From Carallia brachiata (lineage: Eukaryota > Streptophyta > Magnoliopsida > Malpighiales > Rhizophoraceae): a DNA stretch of 64,000 bases. Positions 48,330-63,272 of this stretch are shown piece after piece. Location: NCBI GenBank assembly GCA_021464245.1, contig JADCRB010000013.1, positions 12,683,245-12,747,244 of the forward strand, given 5' to 3'. Position 1 is the first letter of the stretch. Each line of letters opens with the position of its first letter. The position numbers were made by a program, and so were the translations under genes. The notes under the pieces were generated by a model. It saw only the letters and a program-made list of their open reading frames with translations. It was not told the DNA's origin and ran no database searches.

Positions 48330-49665
48330 ATATAAACACATGAATTAAAGTTTCGTAATTTTAACCAAATAAGTGTCAAAAAAAAAAAATCCATGCCAAC
48401 TCCTTAGTTTAAGTTTGGCCAATTGATCTCAATTGTAAAGTGATTTATACTATCCAATTTGAAAATAAAATACCAAACGTGTAGTGTAATGATACACTGA
48501 GATAGTTTTTGATTTAGCTTTTTAAGTTAATTTTGTTGTTCAGTTACAAAAAACACATGAGAAATAGTATTTGACAAAATGATGCGCAATTTTTTGATTC
48601 TATATTTTATATTTTTTTATATATGAGTTTTAAATTTTTTTTAATATTTCATTTGAGATTTAAACCTTTCGATTTTTTACTAAATTAGTTATTTTGTTTA
48701 TAAAAAGTGGTCAAACCGTTAATAAATAAGTTTAAATTAATGAAAATTATTAAAAAAAGTCAAATACACGAATTAAATATTTTTTTAATCAACAATTATA
48801 CGAATTAAATATATAAAATGTACTTTTTTGATAAAAAAATTTTAATTTGTGCATTTAATCTTTTTTAAAATAATTTTTGTAAGGTCAAAATTACTTTTTA
48901 ATAGATTGATCATTTTTTATTAATAAAAATACTGATTTGAAAAAAAATTAAAAAATTTAAAAAATAAATGAAATTTCAAAAAAAATTTTAAAATTTATAT
49001 GTAAAATAATATAAAAGTTAAGATTAAAAAAATACATATCCCATTTGATAAATATCTTTTGAGGGCTGCTCTTGGCTGATAAAGCCTTAAATAGCGGCTC
49101 CAAGGATTTTTTGTTTGGGGGGGATAAAACAGCTGCTTATAAATAGTTTTTGGACCAAAACACCTTTATAATATTATGATCATAAAAAAGCATATTGTAC
49201 AAAATAATTATTTTAATAGCAATAAATAAATAATTTTAACCGAATATTACAATTTATTTTAAAAATCAACAAAATCAATCGATAATACGTTACGTAATTA
49301 GTCATTAATAACAATAGCAACATTAAGTATAAGTTTACCCAAACAGGCCTGAATGATTAAACGAAATTCAAATCAATTGTTAAAAAAAAAAATCTTTTAA
49401 ACGGAGTTAAAATTTCAAGAATCTTAGAGATGCAACTAAAAAAAAAGAAAAAAAAAAGCCATACGGATGACTCTAATTTCTCGCTTCCCAAGATGCTTTG
49501 GGTCCTAACAACTTAGGCACTTAGCCGAAACCCACCAACCAAATATTTCCAAAAAATCGGATTAGCCCGTCACTCCTTTTATTTTTTCCTTTTTTTGGTT
49601 GTTGATTAGCCCATCACTCTAAAATTCTTTGTTACAGACAAAATAAAAGATATTGTAGAGGTTTA
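48330..49665. repeat. Paralogous segment shared with 62.38-62.79 kb, split by insertions
   Basis: 48340-48510 and 49345-49665 match 62380-62560 and 62560-62790 in the same order and orientation. Shared pieces are 'catgccaactcct' against 'tttgccaactcct', 'aagtttggcca' against 'gagtttggcca', 'gattaaacgaaattcaaa', 'agatgctttgggtccta', 'aaacccacca.cca' and 'aatcggattagccc'. The ~830 bases between the two blocks here are absent in the other copy; they include the TIR element at 48580-49042. This is an old duplication, probably of a retroelement-associated segment. Confidence 0.75.
48580..49042. mobile_element. Older copy of the long-TIR, 11-bp TSD element
   Basis: Internally similar to the element at 50188-50688. 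Shared strings include 'atttcatttgag', 'ttttttact.aat.agt', 'aaa.agtggtcaa', 'ttttttaatcaaca' and 'aatagattgatca'. The ends are decayed but still match in outline (left 'gatgcgcaatttttt', right '...catatccc'). The flanks are 'atttgacaaaa' (48569-48579) and 'atttgataaat' (49043-49053), a diverged 11-bp duplication. Mutator-like by the long TIR and TSD length; non-autonomous. Confidence 0.65.
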
Positions 49666-50058
49666 ATATTTATTTTAATAATTAAAGAAAATATTCTTTA
49701 ATTATGAGATAAAGAGTTTAACTCTCACCAATCTCATTTTTTCATTCTTTTATTTATTTAATAAAATTTCTTGTAAACTAAAAAAAATAAAAAAATAAAA
49801 GACGTTGCATCGCGGTGAATTTCCCGTGGTTGAATTTTTTTGAAAATATCAGTTATCATTCATTTAAAAGGTTGTTAAAATCTGTGATAGATTCTTTTAG
49901 GATTACTTTGCCATTCTCGGGGACATGTTCTCATCTTAAAGTACGTGGCAACTCGCGATTGAATTTAAATTCTAAAAAATATAAAAATTTATCGTATTAT
50001 ATATTTTATGACTTAATTAGTTCGTAATGGATAGAAAAATGGAATTGCTTAGACAAAT

Positions 50059-50760
50059 ATAACGTCTAGAGTTCCAATCCGAGTGGGAACCAATTAAAAA
50101 CAGAAAGCTTTTCACGAATCAGAAACCTATATAAATTCCAAAGCTGCTGTCCAAACACACTAATAACGTCTAGAGTTCATATCCGAGGGGATAAATATTT
50201 TTGAAGTCCTAAACCTTTAAGTTTTTTTACGTTTGAGTCCTAAACCTTTTTAACATTTCATTTGAGTCCTAAATCTTTTAATTTTTTACTATATCAGTCC
50301 TTTAAGTTACGAAAAGTAGTCAATCTATTAATAAGTGAGTTTAATTTAATAAAAATCATTTAAAAAAACTTAAATACATAAGTTAAATATTTTTTTTATC
50401 AACAAAATATGCATATTAAATATTTTTTTAATCAACAAATATACGAATTAAATAGGCAACATACATATTTTTTTATGGAAAAGACATTCAATTTATATAT
50501 TTAATCTTTTTTAAATAATTTTTTTGTAAAGTTAAAATTATTTTTTAATAGATTGATCACTTTCGTTAAACAGAGGGACTGATTTGGTAGAAAATCAAAA
50601 GGTTTAGGACTCAAATGAAATGTTAAAAAGGTTTAGGACTCAAACGTAAAAAAACCTAAAGGTTTAGGACTAAAAAAATGCTTATCCCTCATATCCGAGT
50701 GGGAAACTGGGAATCAATTAAAAACAAAAAGCTTTTCACGAACGAGAAACCTATATAAAT
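50059..50760. repeat. ~100-bp tandem duplication interrupted by a transposon
   Basis: 'taacgtctagagttc..atccgagtggga' followed by 'caattaaaaac.aaaagcttttcacgaa..gaaacctatataaat' occurs at 50059-50136. It occurs again as 50164-50187 plus 50689-50760, once the element at 50188-50688 is removed. The second copy therefore predates that insertion. Both copies carry a TATA-like 'ctatataaat'. Confidence 0.85.
50188..50688. mobile_element. 501-bp non-autonomous Mutator-like element, ~190-bp TIRs
   Basis: Starts 'gggataaatatttttgaagt' and ends in its reverse complement ('...aaaatgcttatccc'). The arms match over roughly 190 bases, including a near-perfect 'acgtttgagtcctaaacctt' and 'aacatttcatttgagtccta'. 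It is flanked by a perfect 11-bp duplication 'tcatatccgag' at 50177-50187 and 50689-50699. TIR length and TSD size fit a Mutator-superfamily MITE. No coding capacity. Confidence 0.9.
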
Positions 50761-51421
50761 CAAGGTTTTCAGAACCGAACCGGTCATTGAACCGGAAAAC
50801 TGAGAGGTTCAAGGTTCAACCGGTTCGACCGGTAAAACTGCGGTTAAACCGGTAAAACCGGTATTTAATATTAAATATATAAAAATTAAATTTTTATATA
50901 GCTTATATAATTATATAAAATGTTATATTATATAAGAATGATAATAAATATTTAAAATAAAGTGTATTTTAAGAATTATACTAATATTTACATACATTAA
51001 AGATATTACAATTAGTATATTTAACAAAATATAATTTATAAAAATTAATTTAAAAAATAATATTTATAAATAGTGATTAAATATTAATTTTTAAATTTTA
51101 AAGATTAAATTGAAAATTTTAATCAATTGAGGACTAAATTAGAATTTTTAGTTAAAATTAGAGTTTTAATTATAATTTAGATAAAGTTTTGGGTTAAATT
51201 ATAATTTAAAATTTTTTAATTTAAATTGAACCGGTTCACCCCGTTCAACCGGTCCCGGTTTTCCCGGTTTTCCCGGTTCTTGACCGGTTTTTCTGGTTCT
51301 TGACCGGTTTTTTTCGGTTCGGTCCGAATTTCATTTTTAGACTTGAACCGGACCGGACTTAGGACCGGTTCCCGGTTTTTCCGGTTGAACCGGCCGGTCC
51401 GGTCCGGTTTTCAAATCCATG
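50761..51421. mobile_element. hAT-like MITE, CCGGTT-rich, copy 1
   Basis: 661 bases bounded by an 8-bp target-site duplication 'atataaat' (50753-50760 and 51422-51429). The ends are imperfect TIRs: 'caaggttttcagaaccgaac' against the reverse complement of the right end, 'catggatttgaaaaccggac'. Repeated 'aaccggt' units crowd both subterminal regions around an AT-rich core, as in many hAT MITEs whose transposase binds subterminal repeats. The insertion used the 'tataaat' site and ends 129 bases before the SRP54 copy's ATG. Confidence 0.9.
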
Positions 51422-51550
51422 ATATAAATTCCAACACCGCTCATCTTTCACCTAAACTTCCTTCCCGGAAACCCTAATCGAATTGAAGTTGCAGTTCCAG
51501 TTTTAATTTGTTTTGTTTTGGGTGTGGAAAAAAACTTCAAAAAAAAAAAA

Positions 51551-55625
<4,075 letters not shown>

Positions 55626-55867
55626 GCTGGGAACAAGTAGTGTTTACTTACAAGTGCAAATTTCAGCTGGAATTGGAATCCTTGGCCTTAGCTCTCATGG
55701 CGGGGTGGAAAGGCACCAGCGCGATCGTGTAGACATCCTTTCTAAGGAAGGACGTTTAGCTCTTTTTTTTTTTTTTTTTGCATGGCACAGCAGAAATCCT
55801 GTGTCCTTTTGTTTAAAAGAACAAATGACTGCTTAAATTTTGGTTCTGTACAGAATGCTATTTTACC

Positions 55868-56341
55868 CAAAGTTATCAGAATTGGACCGGTTATTGAACT
55901 GGAAACATTAGTGAGTCAAGGTTCAACCGGTTCAACCGGTTAAACCGGTGGTTGAACCGGTATTTAATAATATATATATTTATAAATGTAATTAAAAGAA
56001 TAATATTTATAAATAATGATTAAATATTTATTTTTTTAGTTTTAAGGATTAAATTGAAAAATTTGATTAAATTGTGGACTAAATTGAAATTTTAAGTATA
56101 ATTAAAGGTCAAATTATAATTTAAATAAATAATGGAGATCAAATTATAATTTATAAATTTTTGGTTCAATTCTAAACCGATCCGATTGGTCCGATTTTTG
56201 ACCCATTTTTGACCAGTTTTTGACCGGTTTTGATTGGTCCGATCAGCCCTCCCTTTTTAGATCTAAACCGGACCGGACCTAGGATCGGTCACCGATCCAA
56301 CTAATTGAACCGACCAATCCGGTCTAATTTTGATTACAGTG
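55868..56341. mobile_element. hAT-like MITE, CCGGTT-rich, copy 2
   Basis: 474 bases flanked by a perfect 8-bp duplication 'attttacc' (55860-55867 and 56342-56349). Its TIRs, 'caaagttatcagaattggac' and the reverse complement of the right end 'cactgtaatcaaaattagac', match each other and those of copy 1. It shares the internal 'gttcaaccggtt', 'aaaccggt', 'aaccggtatttaat' and 'gattaaatatt' blocks with copy 1. It starts 243 bases after the SRP54 copy's stop codon. Confidence 0.9.
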
Positions 56342-56599
56342 ATTTTACCATGCTGAAGATATTACTCCTCAATTATTTCTCAATTATGTATGTCGCTGAG
56401 AAGGTTAATTAATTGCAAACTCATGATACCGGCATTTAACTATTTACATGGGCCCACCATTGAGTATCGTTAGGCTTGCGTAGGTTTTCATAGACTCCAC
56501 GTTTAAAATCTAACAATGCACGTTTAATCCCCATAACTAAGAAGCCAGCAACAGGACAACGACTCAACGAAGAAAACATGTTAAATTACCGCTAGATGC

Positions 56600-58390
56600 T
56601 CAGAGTAGTTTGTTTAGTAAAATCTGCATTTCGGTTTGAGAAAAAATAAGCGGAATTGTGCACGCGAACAAGACCGGAGTGTGGGGTCCATGAATTAAAA
56701 AAATATTTTGTCCCCCTATTTCACAGGTCAACAGGCACCAATAAAAATAACACTGATATATTTTTAAAAGAAAATATATTTAAAAAAGTGTTTAAATACA
56801 ATTAATTAGATTTAATGTGTAATTGATTGAATTGTAAGTATAATTATATATAAGAAAAAAAAATTTTATACTTAATTATATTTATAATTTAGTCAGTTAG
56901 ATATTAAATTTAACTAGTTGTATTTGAGTAGTGTTTTAGGTATTTCTTTTTTGAAAATATAACTTTTTTTCAAATAAAAAATGAAACATAAAACCAACCT
57001 CTGGTCGGCTTTGCACGCTAAATTCCCGACCGTCCATCTAACGGTTCTCTTTCGGTTTTATTTATCGAGCACTGTCACATCCTCAGAGAACTGAGGGTCA
57101 GAAAATGTCTTTACGATAAAAAATATTATATTTTTATATAATTATATTAAAAATATATATAACTAAAAAAATATAAAAAATTTTTTTATATTTTAAATAT
57201 CTAATTTTTAATATAATTACACAAAAATATAATATTTATTACAATAAAAACAGAATTCATCAACTAAATCGTCTAGTTCGCGAACATTTCTGTTTTCTCC
57301 ATCTTTATCCTATTGACCAACGTACAAAACATTGCATAGAGCCACGAGCTCAGGGCTTGAAACTGAGTAGGCAAAACAAATGGTCGTGACTTTGTTACTG
57401 GTCAAGTGAAGACCAATACCAGTCACCAACTGCTATCTTCAACTGCCATGGCAACAACTCGCACAAGCTTTTGCCCTCAACTCTCAAACATCAACTTTAG
57501 AGCATTTCCCATTTCTTCTTTCCCCACAAAACAGCCCATTTTCAGTTTCTTTCAGGGCTTTCTCAGCAAGAGCATCCAGTGGTCCAGCTAAAGGTGTTGT
57601 CCTTTGACAATCTTGATGACAATCTTTGTTGCTTTTTTTTTTTTTTTTGGTTTTAGCTATATATCATTTTGATTACACTCATTTCAGCAATTCATAATGA
57701 GAAGAATAATTTGGCTGTAGGAATAATGGCTCATGCCAAATGCCTTAAATAACTATCAGATTCCTCAATGGTCATAAGCAAATTGGCATAATGTTTTGAT
57801 TTTATGACAAATTACTGTTAGTACTGTGGACATATATGGAAGAAGCTTTTCAGTTGTATTGCATTTTCCCCTTGATTTGGAGCTTGTGGTGGCGGTCGTG
57901 GTGGTGGTGATGGCTATGACAATTCGCAGCCAGAGTTTGTTTGAATTTATGTTTGGTACACGACAACACTCAGCTCAATCTTGTTTTGAAATTTGCAGCA
58001 GATGAGCAGTTTGTGATTGTTGGATTTCTGGGAATCGGAATCATGGGTTATCCTATGGCACAGAATCTCATAAAGGCTGGGTATCTTCTGGTTCCCTTTG
58101 TGGAACTTGATGAACTTCCAGTTTTCTGTCTTCCATTTAAAGCGAAAGAATATTTGTTGAAGAGTTTTCATCAGAGATTTTAGGACCCATTTTGCGTATG
58201 TTTACTGGATTAAACTGTGGTTATGGTACAATCGAGCATAATTAGCTACTCAACTGTGAGGTAAATCCAAATTTGTTTCTGGGGTTTAACCAGAACTTTG
58301 GCATCTTTCAGTTGTGATGTGACTGTCTGGAACAGGACCAAGAGCAAATGTGATCCTCTTATCAGCTTGGGTGCAAGATAAGTATTTCCG
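56600..58390 (+). pseudogene. Partial GLYR2 duplicate (upstream region and exons 1-3)
   Basis: Copy of the minus-strand 14.47-13.4 kb region, now on the plus strand. It includes the upstream string 'agtaaaatctgcatttcggt' (56618), separated by a ~640-bp insertion from the leader conserved from 57290. Exon 1 at 57448-57592 has one extra base after 'aaacagccc', which throws the transit peptide out of frame. Exon 2 at 58000-58081 is still open and retains GFLGIGIMGYPMAQ. Exon 3 at about 58316-58381 retains DVTVWNRTKSKCDPL. All nine downstream exons are missing, so the dehydrogenase C-terminal domain and catalytic Lys are absent. Intron sequence is copied, so this is a DNA-level duplication. Similarity to GLYR2 ends at about 58430, in intron 3. 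Confidence 0.9.
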
Positions 58391-58430
58391 CTTGTGGAGT
58401 GGATGTTTTCAGAACATTCGTGTCATTATG

Positions 58431-59010
58431 GTGGCGCTTTATGGTGCCTACGGTCTGTATGGTTTAGAAGTTGGAGTTGGTTGGCAAACTGTATGGCTGC
58501 TTGGTGTTGCTCTTAGTGGCAGCCATGGCAATGACCAAGAAAATGGCGGCGAAAGATATCATCCTTACCTGAAGTAGAGGACTTTGCTGCTTGGTTGACG
58601 GTAGTTGATATGAAACATTTAATTTACATGTTAAATAGGACAAGGTGGTTGCCTCCAATCTTTGATCTTCGTAATATTATTAAACTGTTACTACAATGGT
58701 CTTATGGTTCCAACAGTATGGATTATGATTTCAGCTGTCTTTTAGTATTGGAACTTTTACTACTGTGGTCCAGTGTGTTTTCTACTTTCCGGAAATATAT
58801 ATTTCATACTAACAAGAAGTACACTGCTTTTAAACTTGCATATTTCTCACCATGATACTCATGATTTGCCCCTTACCCTCCCCATCTCCTGCTGGGTTAC
58901 CTGCTCTAATGGGCTAAACAAAAAAACACAGAAGATTGACTTTTAGATTGAAAGAGGGAGAAGTGGACAAAGGAATGGGGAGGAAAACAGTGAAAAGGCA
59001 TAGAAATGTA
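58431..59010 (+). pseudogene. Partial duplicate of the RRM gene 3' end, joined to the GLYR2 copy
   Basis: Starts within the last exon of the RRM gene's tail (ALYGAYGLYGLEVGVGWQ against GLYGAYGVYGLGFGVGGP), then has an internal deletion. It resumes at SGSHGNDQENGGERYHPYLK and a stop at 58575-58577, losing STPNGG. The following ~430 bases match the RRM gene 3' UTR (about 15972-15560) down to 'ttgaaagag.gagaagtgga' at about 58948. No RRM is present. The order GLYR2-then-RRM is the reverse of the source, where the RRM gene is upstream on the same strand. Confidence 0.88.
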
Positions 59011-62000
59011 GCCAAAAAAACTAAAGTGCTCGAGGATGGAATGGTACAAAATGAAAAGAAAGCAAACTGGAGGGGAAAAAAAAAAGAAGTGGCGTACAAT
59101 ATTAGCACAGAGAGGGGTAATACAAGTTTTTTTTTTTTTTCTTAAAAAAAAAGATAGCACATTAATATTATAATAATCTGAATAGTTATAATATAGAGAA
59201 TATAATATCATGTATAACTTTAATCTCATTGAATATTCTGATAACACTTAAATTTAGTAGTTCATAGTTAATACGTTCAACACTTATCATTAAATTAAAA
59301 TGAGTGATATTATAATATAAATTTTCTCTTGAGTCACGAAATACATTTCATTGTTAAATTTGCAAAACCTTGAAGAAGATTTATTTACATGTAAGACCAA
59401 CTGTTTTTGTTCATCAAATCAGAATCTATAAAATGAAACGAAAGGGCATTGATCTACCTATTTAGGTACAGGACGATCAACATCATATCGAAGATTAGGA
59501 TGAAAAGGTCCAGGAATAATCGTGACACGAGTTAAAGCATGTACGAAACCCACCCATCCGCTGCTGCGGCTGCAATATTTCCAACCTGGCTGGAGCATGA
59601 CAGAAAGATCTTGGTTCTCAACAATCCTCGTGCAATTAACACGATGTCCAGGCCAAGGTGCACTCAAGTCAAAATTGTCTCATATTCTATCCCAGTCCAT
59701 ATTCAATACATCAGATGAAGGGATCTTTCTACTTTGTCACTTTCTCACAGAAACCAAGATACAAAAAACGAACTAAAAATAAAAACTGGATGAGAACTCG
59801 CAAAGATATATCACATCATCCTCTGATGGTGCATCCATGCTTTTGCTTTCTTCCATTTCTGACATTAGTATTGCCTTTTCTTTTCCCCCTACAGGTGCAA
59901 TGCAACTAATAGAACAGAAACTTAAGATTATCAGATTAGAAATATCAGTAGCTTATGTTTTAGGGTTCAATCACAGAGAGCTCTCACAATTAACAAAGAC
60001 ATGGAAATGTTAAAAGTTAAATTCTTCAATTATACCAGTTAAAGAGAGTCTCAAGACTTTTCGGTACAGAGTGACTATCAGAAGAAGCCCATAAGCAAGG
60101 AAGATTTTAGAAGACTTGAGAAGATTTGTCTTCCAAGTGTAACTAGAATATTCTAAGTATTTTTTTAGTGCATTCTTATGTTTTGGAACATTGAATGTTC
60201 TGAAATACCGTAAATTTATTTTATTTTATTTTTATTTTGATTTTATCATTAACATATTTCTTATTTTAATCATAAACTTCAGTTATAAATATTTATAATT
60301 GCAATAAGATAGCAGTATTTCGTTTTTGATTCCTTCATCCTTCATCCTTCATTTCCTACTCTATCATCTCTGATTGTAGACATAAATAAATTTCAGAAAC
60401 AAGCAAAAAAATGGAAACATTATTCGACCAATCTTACTTGTTCAGAAAGACAGAGTTACAGTAGGTTGCTTGTGTCCCGTGTGGCTCCAAGTTATTAGAA
60501 TTTAAAATTAAACCTTTTGTTTACTTCTATTTACATTCTACATCATCTTGCTCGAAAGAAAATCCCAAAATCGCAAATTCCTCGTTCACTCATCTCCAAT
60601 CTGCAACAAAGAAAATTCTGCAGAAGAGCATGATCAAGATTTCCTTTTTTACTTACATGTTCTTTGGCATTTCTTTAAGAAATAAAAAAATCCACGATTA
60701 AATACGATAAAATTTCAAGAAAACATATTCAACTGATTCTTATCGGAAAGTCTTTCTTAAGAAAATATATTGGCAAAGTTCATGTTTTCTTTACTTTCTC
60801 TCAGCTGTTTCTTGCTAAACAATAATTCCCACACAAAGTTTAGAAAAGACAGTATCTAGTTTAAAAAAAAAAAGTTTCTTAATAAAAGTGGAGCACTAGT
60901 TTTAAAAAAACAAAGTTTCTCAATAAAAGTGAAGCAAGAACTGGGAGGTTAGCAAAGGCCCATGGAGACTGTAGTTCTTCTCCGGTGCCGGAGATTTACC
61001 TCTCTCCCCCATTTTCCCTTGATTTTCTTTTTCTTTTTTTTTTTCTTCTTCTCTATGTTCTTACTTTCCCGCCTACTGACTCTGGTTTGTTGCAATGCGT
61101 CCATTATGCAAGTTGTTGTGGGTGGCGGCGGTGTTTTTATATCTTGTGCGTGTTATTTTAGTAGGTGCTGCTTCCTAAAAAAACCCTGTGTCGTTTTGGC
61201 ATTTGTACGATTTGGTTTGTTAAATAATACTAATTCTCTCAAAAAAAAAAAAAAGTTAATTAACATTTATTATTGAGAAAAGAAATTACACCACAAAACA
61301 ACGTTACTCTGTATTAACAAAAAAAGAAAAAAAAAAGTTAAAAAAATTAAAGTTTAAAATAATATTAAGTATATTTAAATTAATACTAAAATTATTTTGA
61401 ACTTTGTTTTTTTAAGAACCAATAATACTCTGAAATAGATTTACTATGTAGGTCCATGTAGTGCCACATTCGGGAATTGCGCGCAACTTTGGTGGCTTTC
61501 CGTCCAATTTGACCTAGCGAGTCTTTATTTATTTATTTTTTTTGCTCTATCGTGTGGTTGGATTGATAAAGACGTTGAACTTTTAGTCGTGTAATTGAGG
61601 TTCAATGTTCAATAAGATCAATTAATAGAGATTAAATTTACGGTTGATTTAGTATTAATAATATTATATGTTGTAATTATTCAAACTATTCACACCTTTC
61701 TTAAGTATACACACAATTTGTTTTGATGAAATTGTCGGCCTCTATATTTACTTTCTTATTTTTGGTACCAAAGTTTAACCCTTTTGCTTTTTAAAGAAAA
61801 AGTTACTTTTGTATATTTTGTGTGAATCGTCGTAACATAAGTAGAGTTTAGCATTCATAATTTCGCATGGCATGTCTTCCATACGGTAGAGTTTGAATTT
61901 CGACAAGTGACCCCAGGTTACGTAGGATGGGCCATGGGTTAATGATTTACATCTCTATGATATTTTTTTTCGCCGAGTTTCCAAAAAAATGACCATCAAG

Positions 62001-62370
62001 TGAATTAAAGATACAAGATAGTAAGAAGACAATATGATTAGCTCACCATGATGAAGCCCTTTAGAGAGAGAGAGTATGTATGCTGCTTTTTTTTTATTTT
62101 TTAACATTCTCCATCCTCTCACCAACTCATCTCGAGTGAGATTAGCCTTTTTTCTTTTTTTTTAAGTATAGATTAAGATTTTATCCACAATATATATATA
62201 TATATATATATTTTTTTTTGATTCACTTACCAAGTTTATTCTGTCTATCCTTTACATAATTTGTCGTTAAGTATATCATGTGACAGTCTGATTAAGCACA
62301 ATCATGAATAATTACGTGATGACGTGACAATTTAACATATTTTCTAGTTTTTTAAATTAATATTCCAATC
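59010..62370. other. Intergenic region without a convincing gene
   Basis: The minus-strand ORF at 59458-59667 has ordinary-looking protein composition (MLQPGWKYCSRSSGWVGF..., ending RPVPK) and could be the last exon of an unrecognised or decayed gene, but no upstream exon could be linked. A short CCTTCAT triplication lies near 60335-60351. The duplicated pair 'aaaaa.aaagtttctcaataaaagtg' occurs at 60868-60894 and 60905-60931. The rest is AT-rich. Confidence 0.4.
60960..61255 (+). mobile_element. Possible short retroposon tail ending in poly(A)
   Basis: About 300 bases of higher G+C starting 'ggcccatggagactgtagtt'. It ends with 'ttggtttgttaaataatact' and then a 14-A run at 61240-61253, the pattern expected of a 5'-truncated LINE or SINE-like insertion. 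No target-site duplication could be fixed. The 104-codon ORF across it has no recognisable domain. Confidence 0.35.
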
Positions 62371-62379
62371 AATTCATAG

Positions 62380-62790
62380 TTTGTTAAACTTCCGTAATTT
62401 TAAAAAAATACGTGCCAAAACAGAAAAATCTTTGCCAACTCCTGTTTTTTTATTGGTTTGAGTTTGGCCAGATGTATGCTACCTGATTTGAAAATAAACT
62501 ACCAAAAGCCTCGTGTAATGATAAACTATTGATTATGTACCAAAAAATATTGATACACTAACAATTAAACGAAATTCAAACGAACTGTTAAAAGAAACAA
62601 AGTTGAAATTTCCAGAATCAAAGAGATGACTTAATTCTCTAATTTCTTCCTTCCCCCAGATGCTTTGGGTCCTAAAATCTTAGCCCAAACCCACCAGCCA
62701 ATATATCCAATAAATCGGATTAGCCCACCACTCCAAAATTCCTTGTTAAAAGCACAACAAAAGAAATTGTCATACACATCCCCAGATTTT
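62380..62790. repeat. Paralogous partner of the 48.3-49.7 kb segment
   Basis: Uninterrupted version of the segment described at 48330-49665. It runs directly into the RNase H fragment; similarity with the other copy stops at about 62790 near 'aaagaaattgtca', just before the RNase H coding sequence begins. The other locus lacks that domain. Confidence 0.75.
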
Positions 62791-63272
62791 GTCAAGTTAA
62801 ATACTGATGGTGCATCGGTTGGTCTCACTGGTCATGCAAGCGCGGGCGGAGTGCTGAGGGATTTTACAGGGTCTTGGCTTGGAGGATTTGCATTGAATAT
62901 TGGCACCTGTTCTGCTCTTACAGCTGAATTATGGGGAATTTTGCATGGTTTACATGCAGCTTGCATGGCAGTTTAATATCCCTAAGTTGTGGCTGGAGGT
63001 AGATTCCATAGTGGCTATGGAAGCAGTGCTGCGTGGGGTACCTCGTACACATCCTGTTGCTACACTGGTGCAGAATTGCAGAGAACTTCTTGCGGACTGT
63101 AAGGATTTCTCGTGTGTATAAGGAGGGAAATCAGTTGGCAGATGCTGTGGCTGCTTATGCAAGAATGCGACCTTTGGGCCTCTCTTTGCTGCCAAGACCC
63201 CCACCTAGTTGTCATGTACTGCTGGACCTGGATAGATTTGGTGCTCAATGGGCTAGGGTGAGACCCCCATAA
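62665..63272 (+). pseudogene. LINE-type RNase H domain fragment with two frameshifts
   Basis: Resembles the RNase H domain carried at the C-terminus of plant non-LTR retrotransposons and in 'putative ribonuclease H protein' relatives. Visible motifs: KLNTDGAS (first catalytic Asp), GGVLRDFTGSW, ALTAELWGILHGL (catalytic Glu), LWLEVDS (Asp) and EGNQLADAVAAYA (the final Asp motif). The frame breaks at about 62970 (after HAACMAV) and again at about 63100 before RVYKEGNQ, then stays open to the stop at 63270-63272. No reverse transcriptase or endonuclease was seen upstream. It is a dead fragment or decayed domesticated gene. Confidence 0.8.

Noticed and set aside
50761..51421. Dense CCGGTT repeats considered as a CRISPR-like or promoter-element array
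   Set aside because: They are subterminal repeats of a MITE with TIRs and an 8-bp TSD; no regular spacer pattern, and the host is a plant.
58906..59247. 113-codon minus-strand ORF
   Set aside because: Antisense of the duplicated RRM-gene 3' UTR and poly-A tracts.
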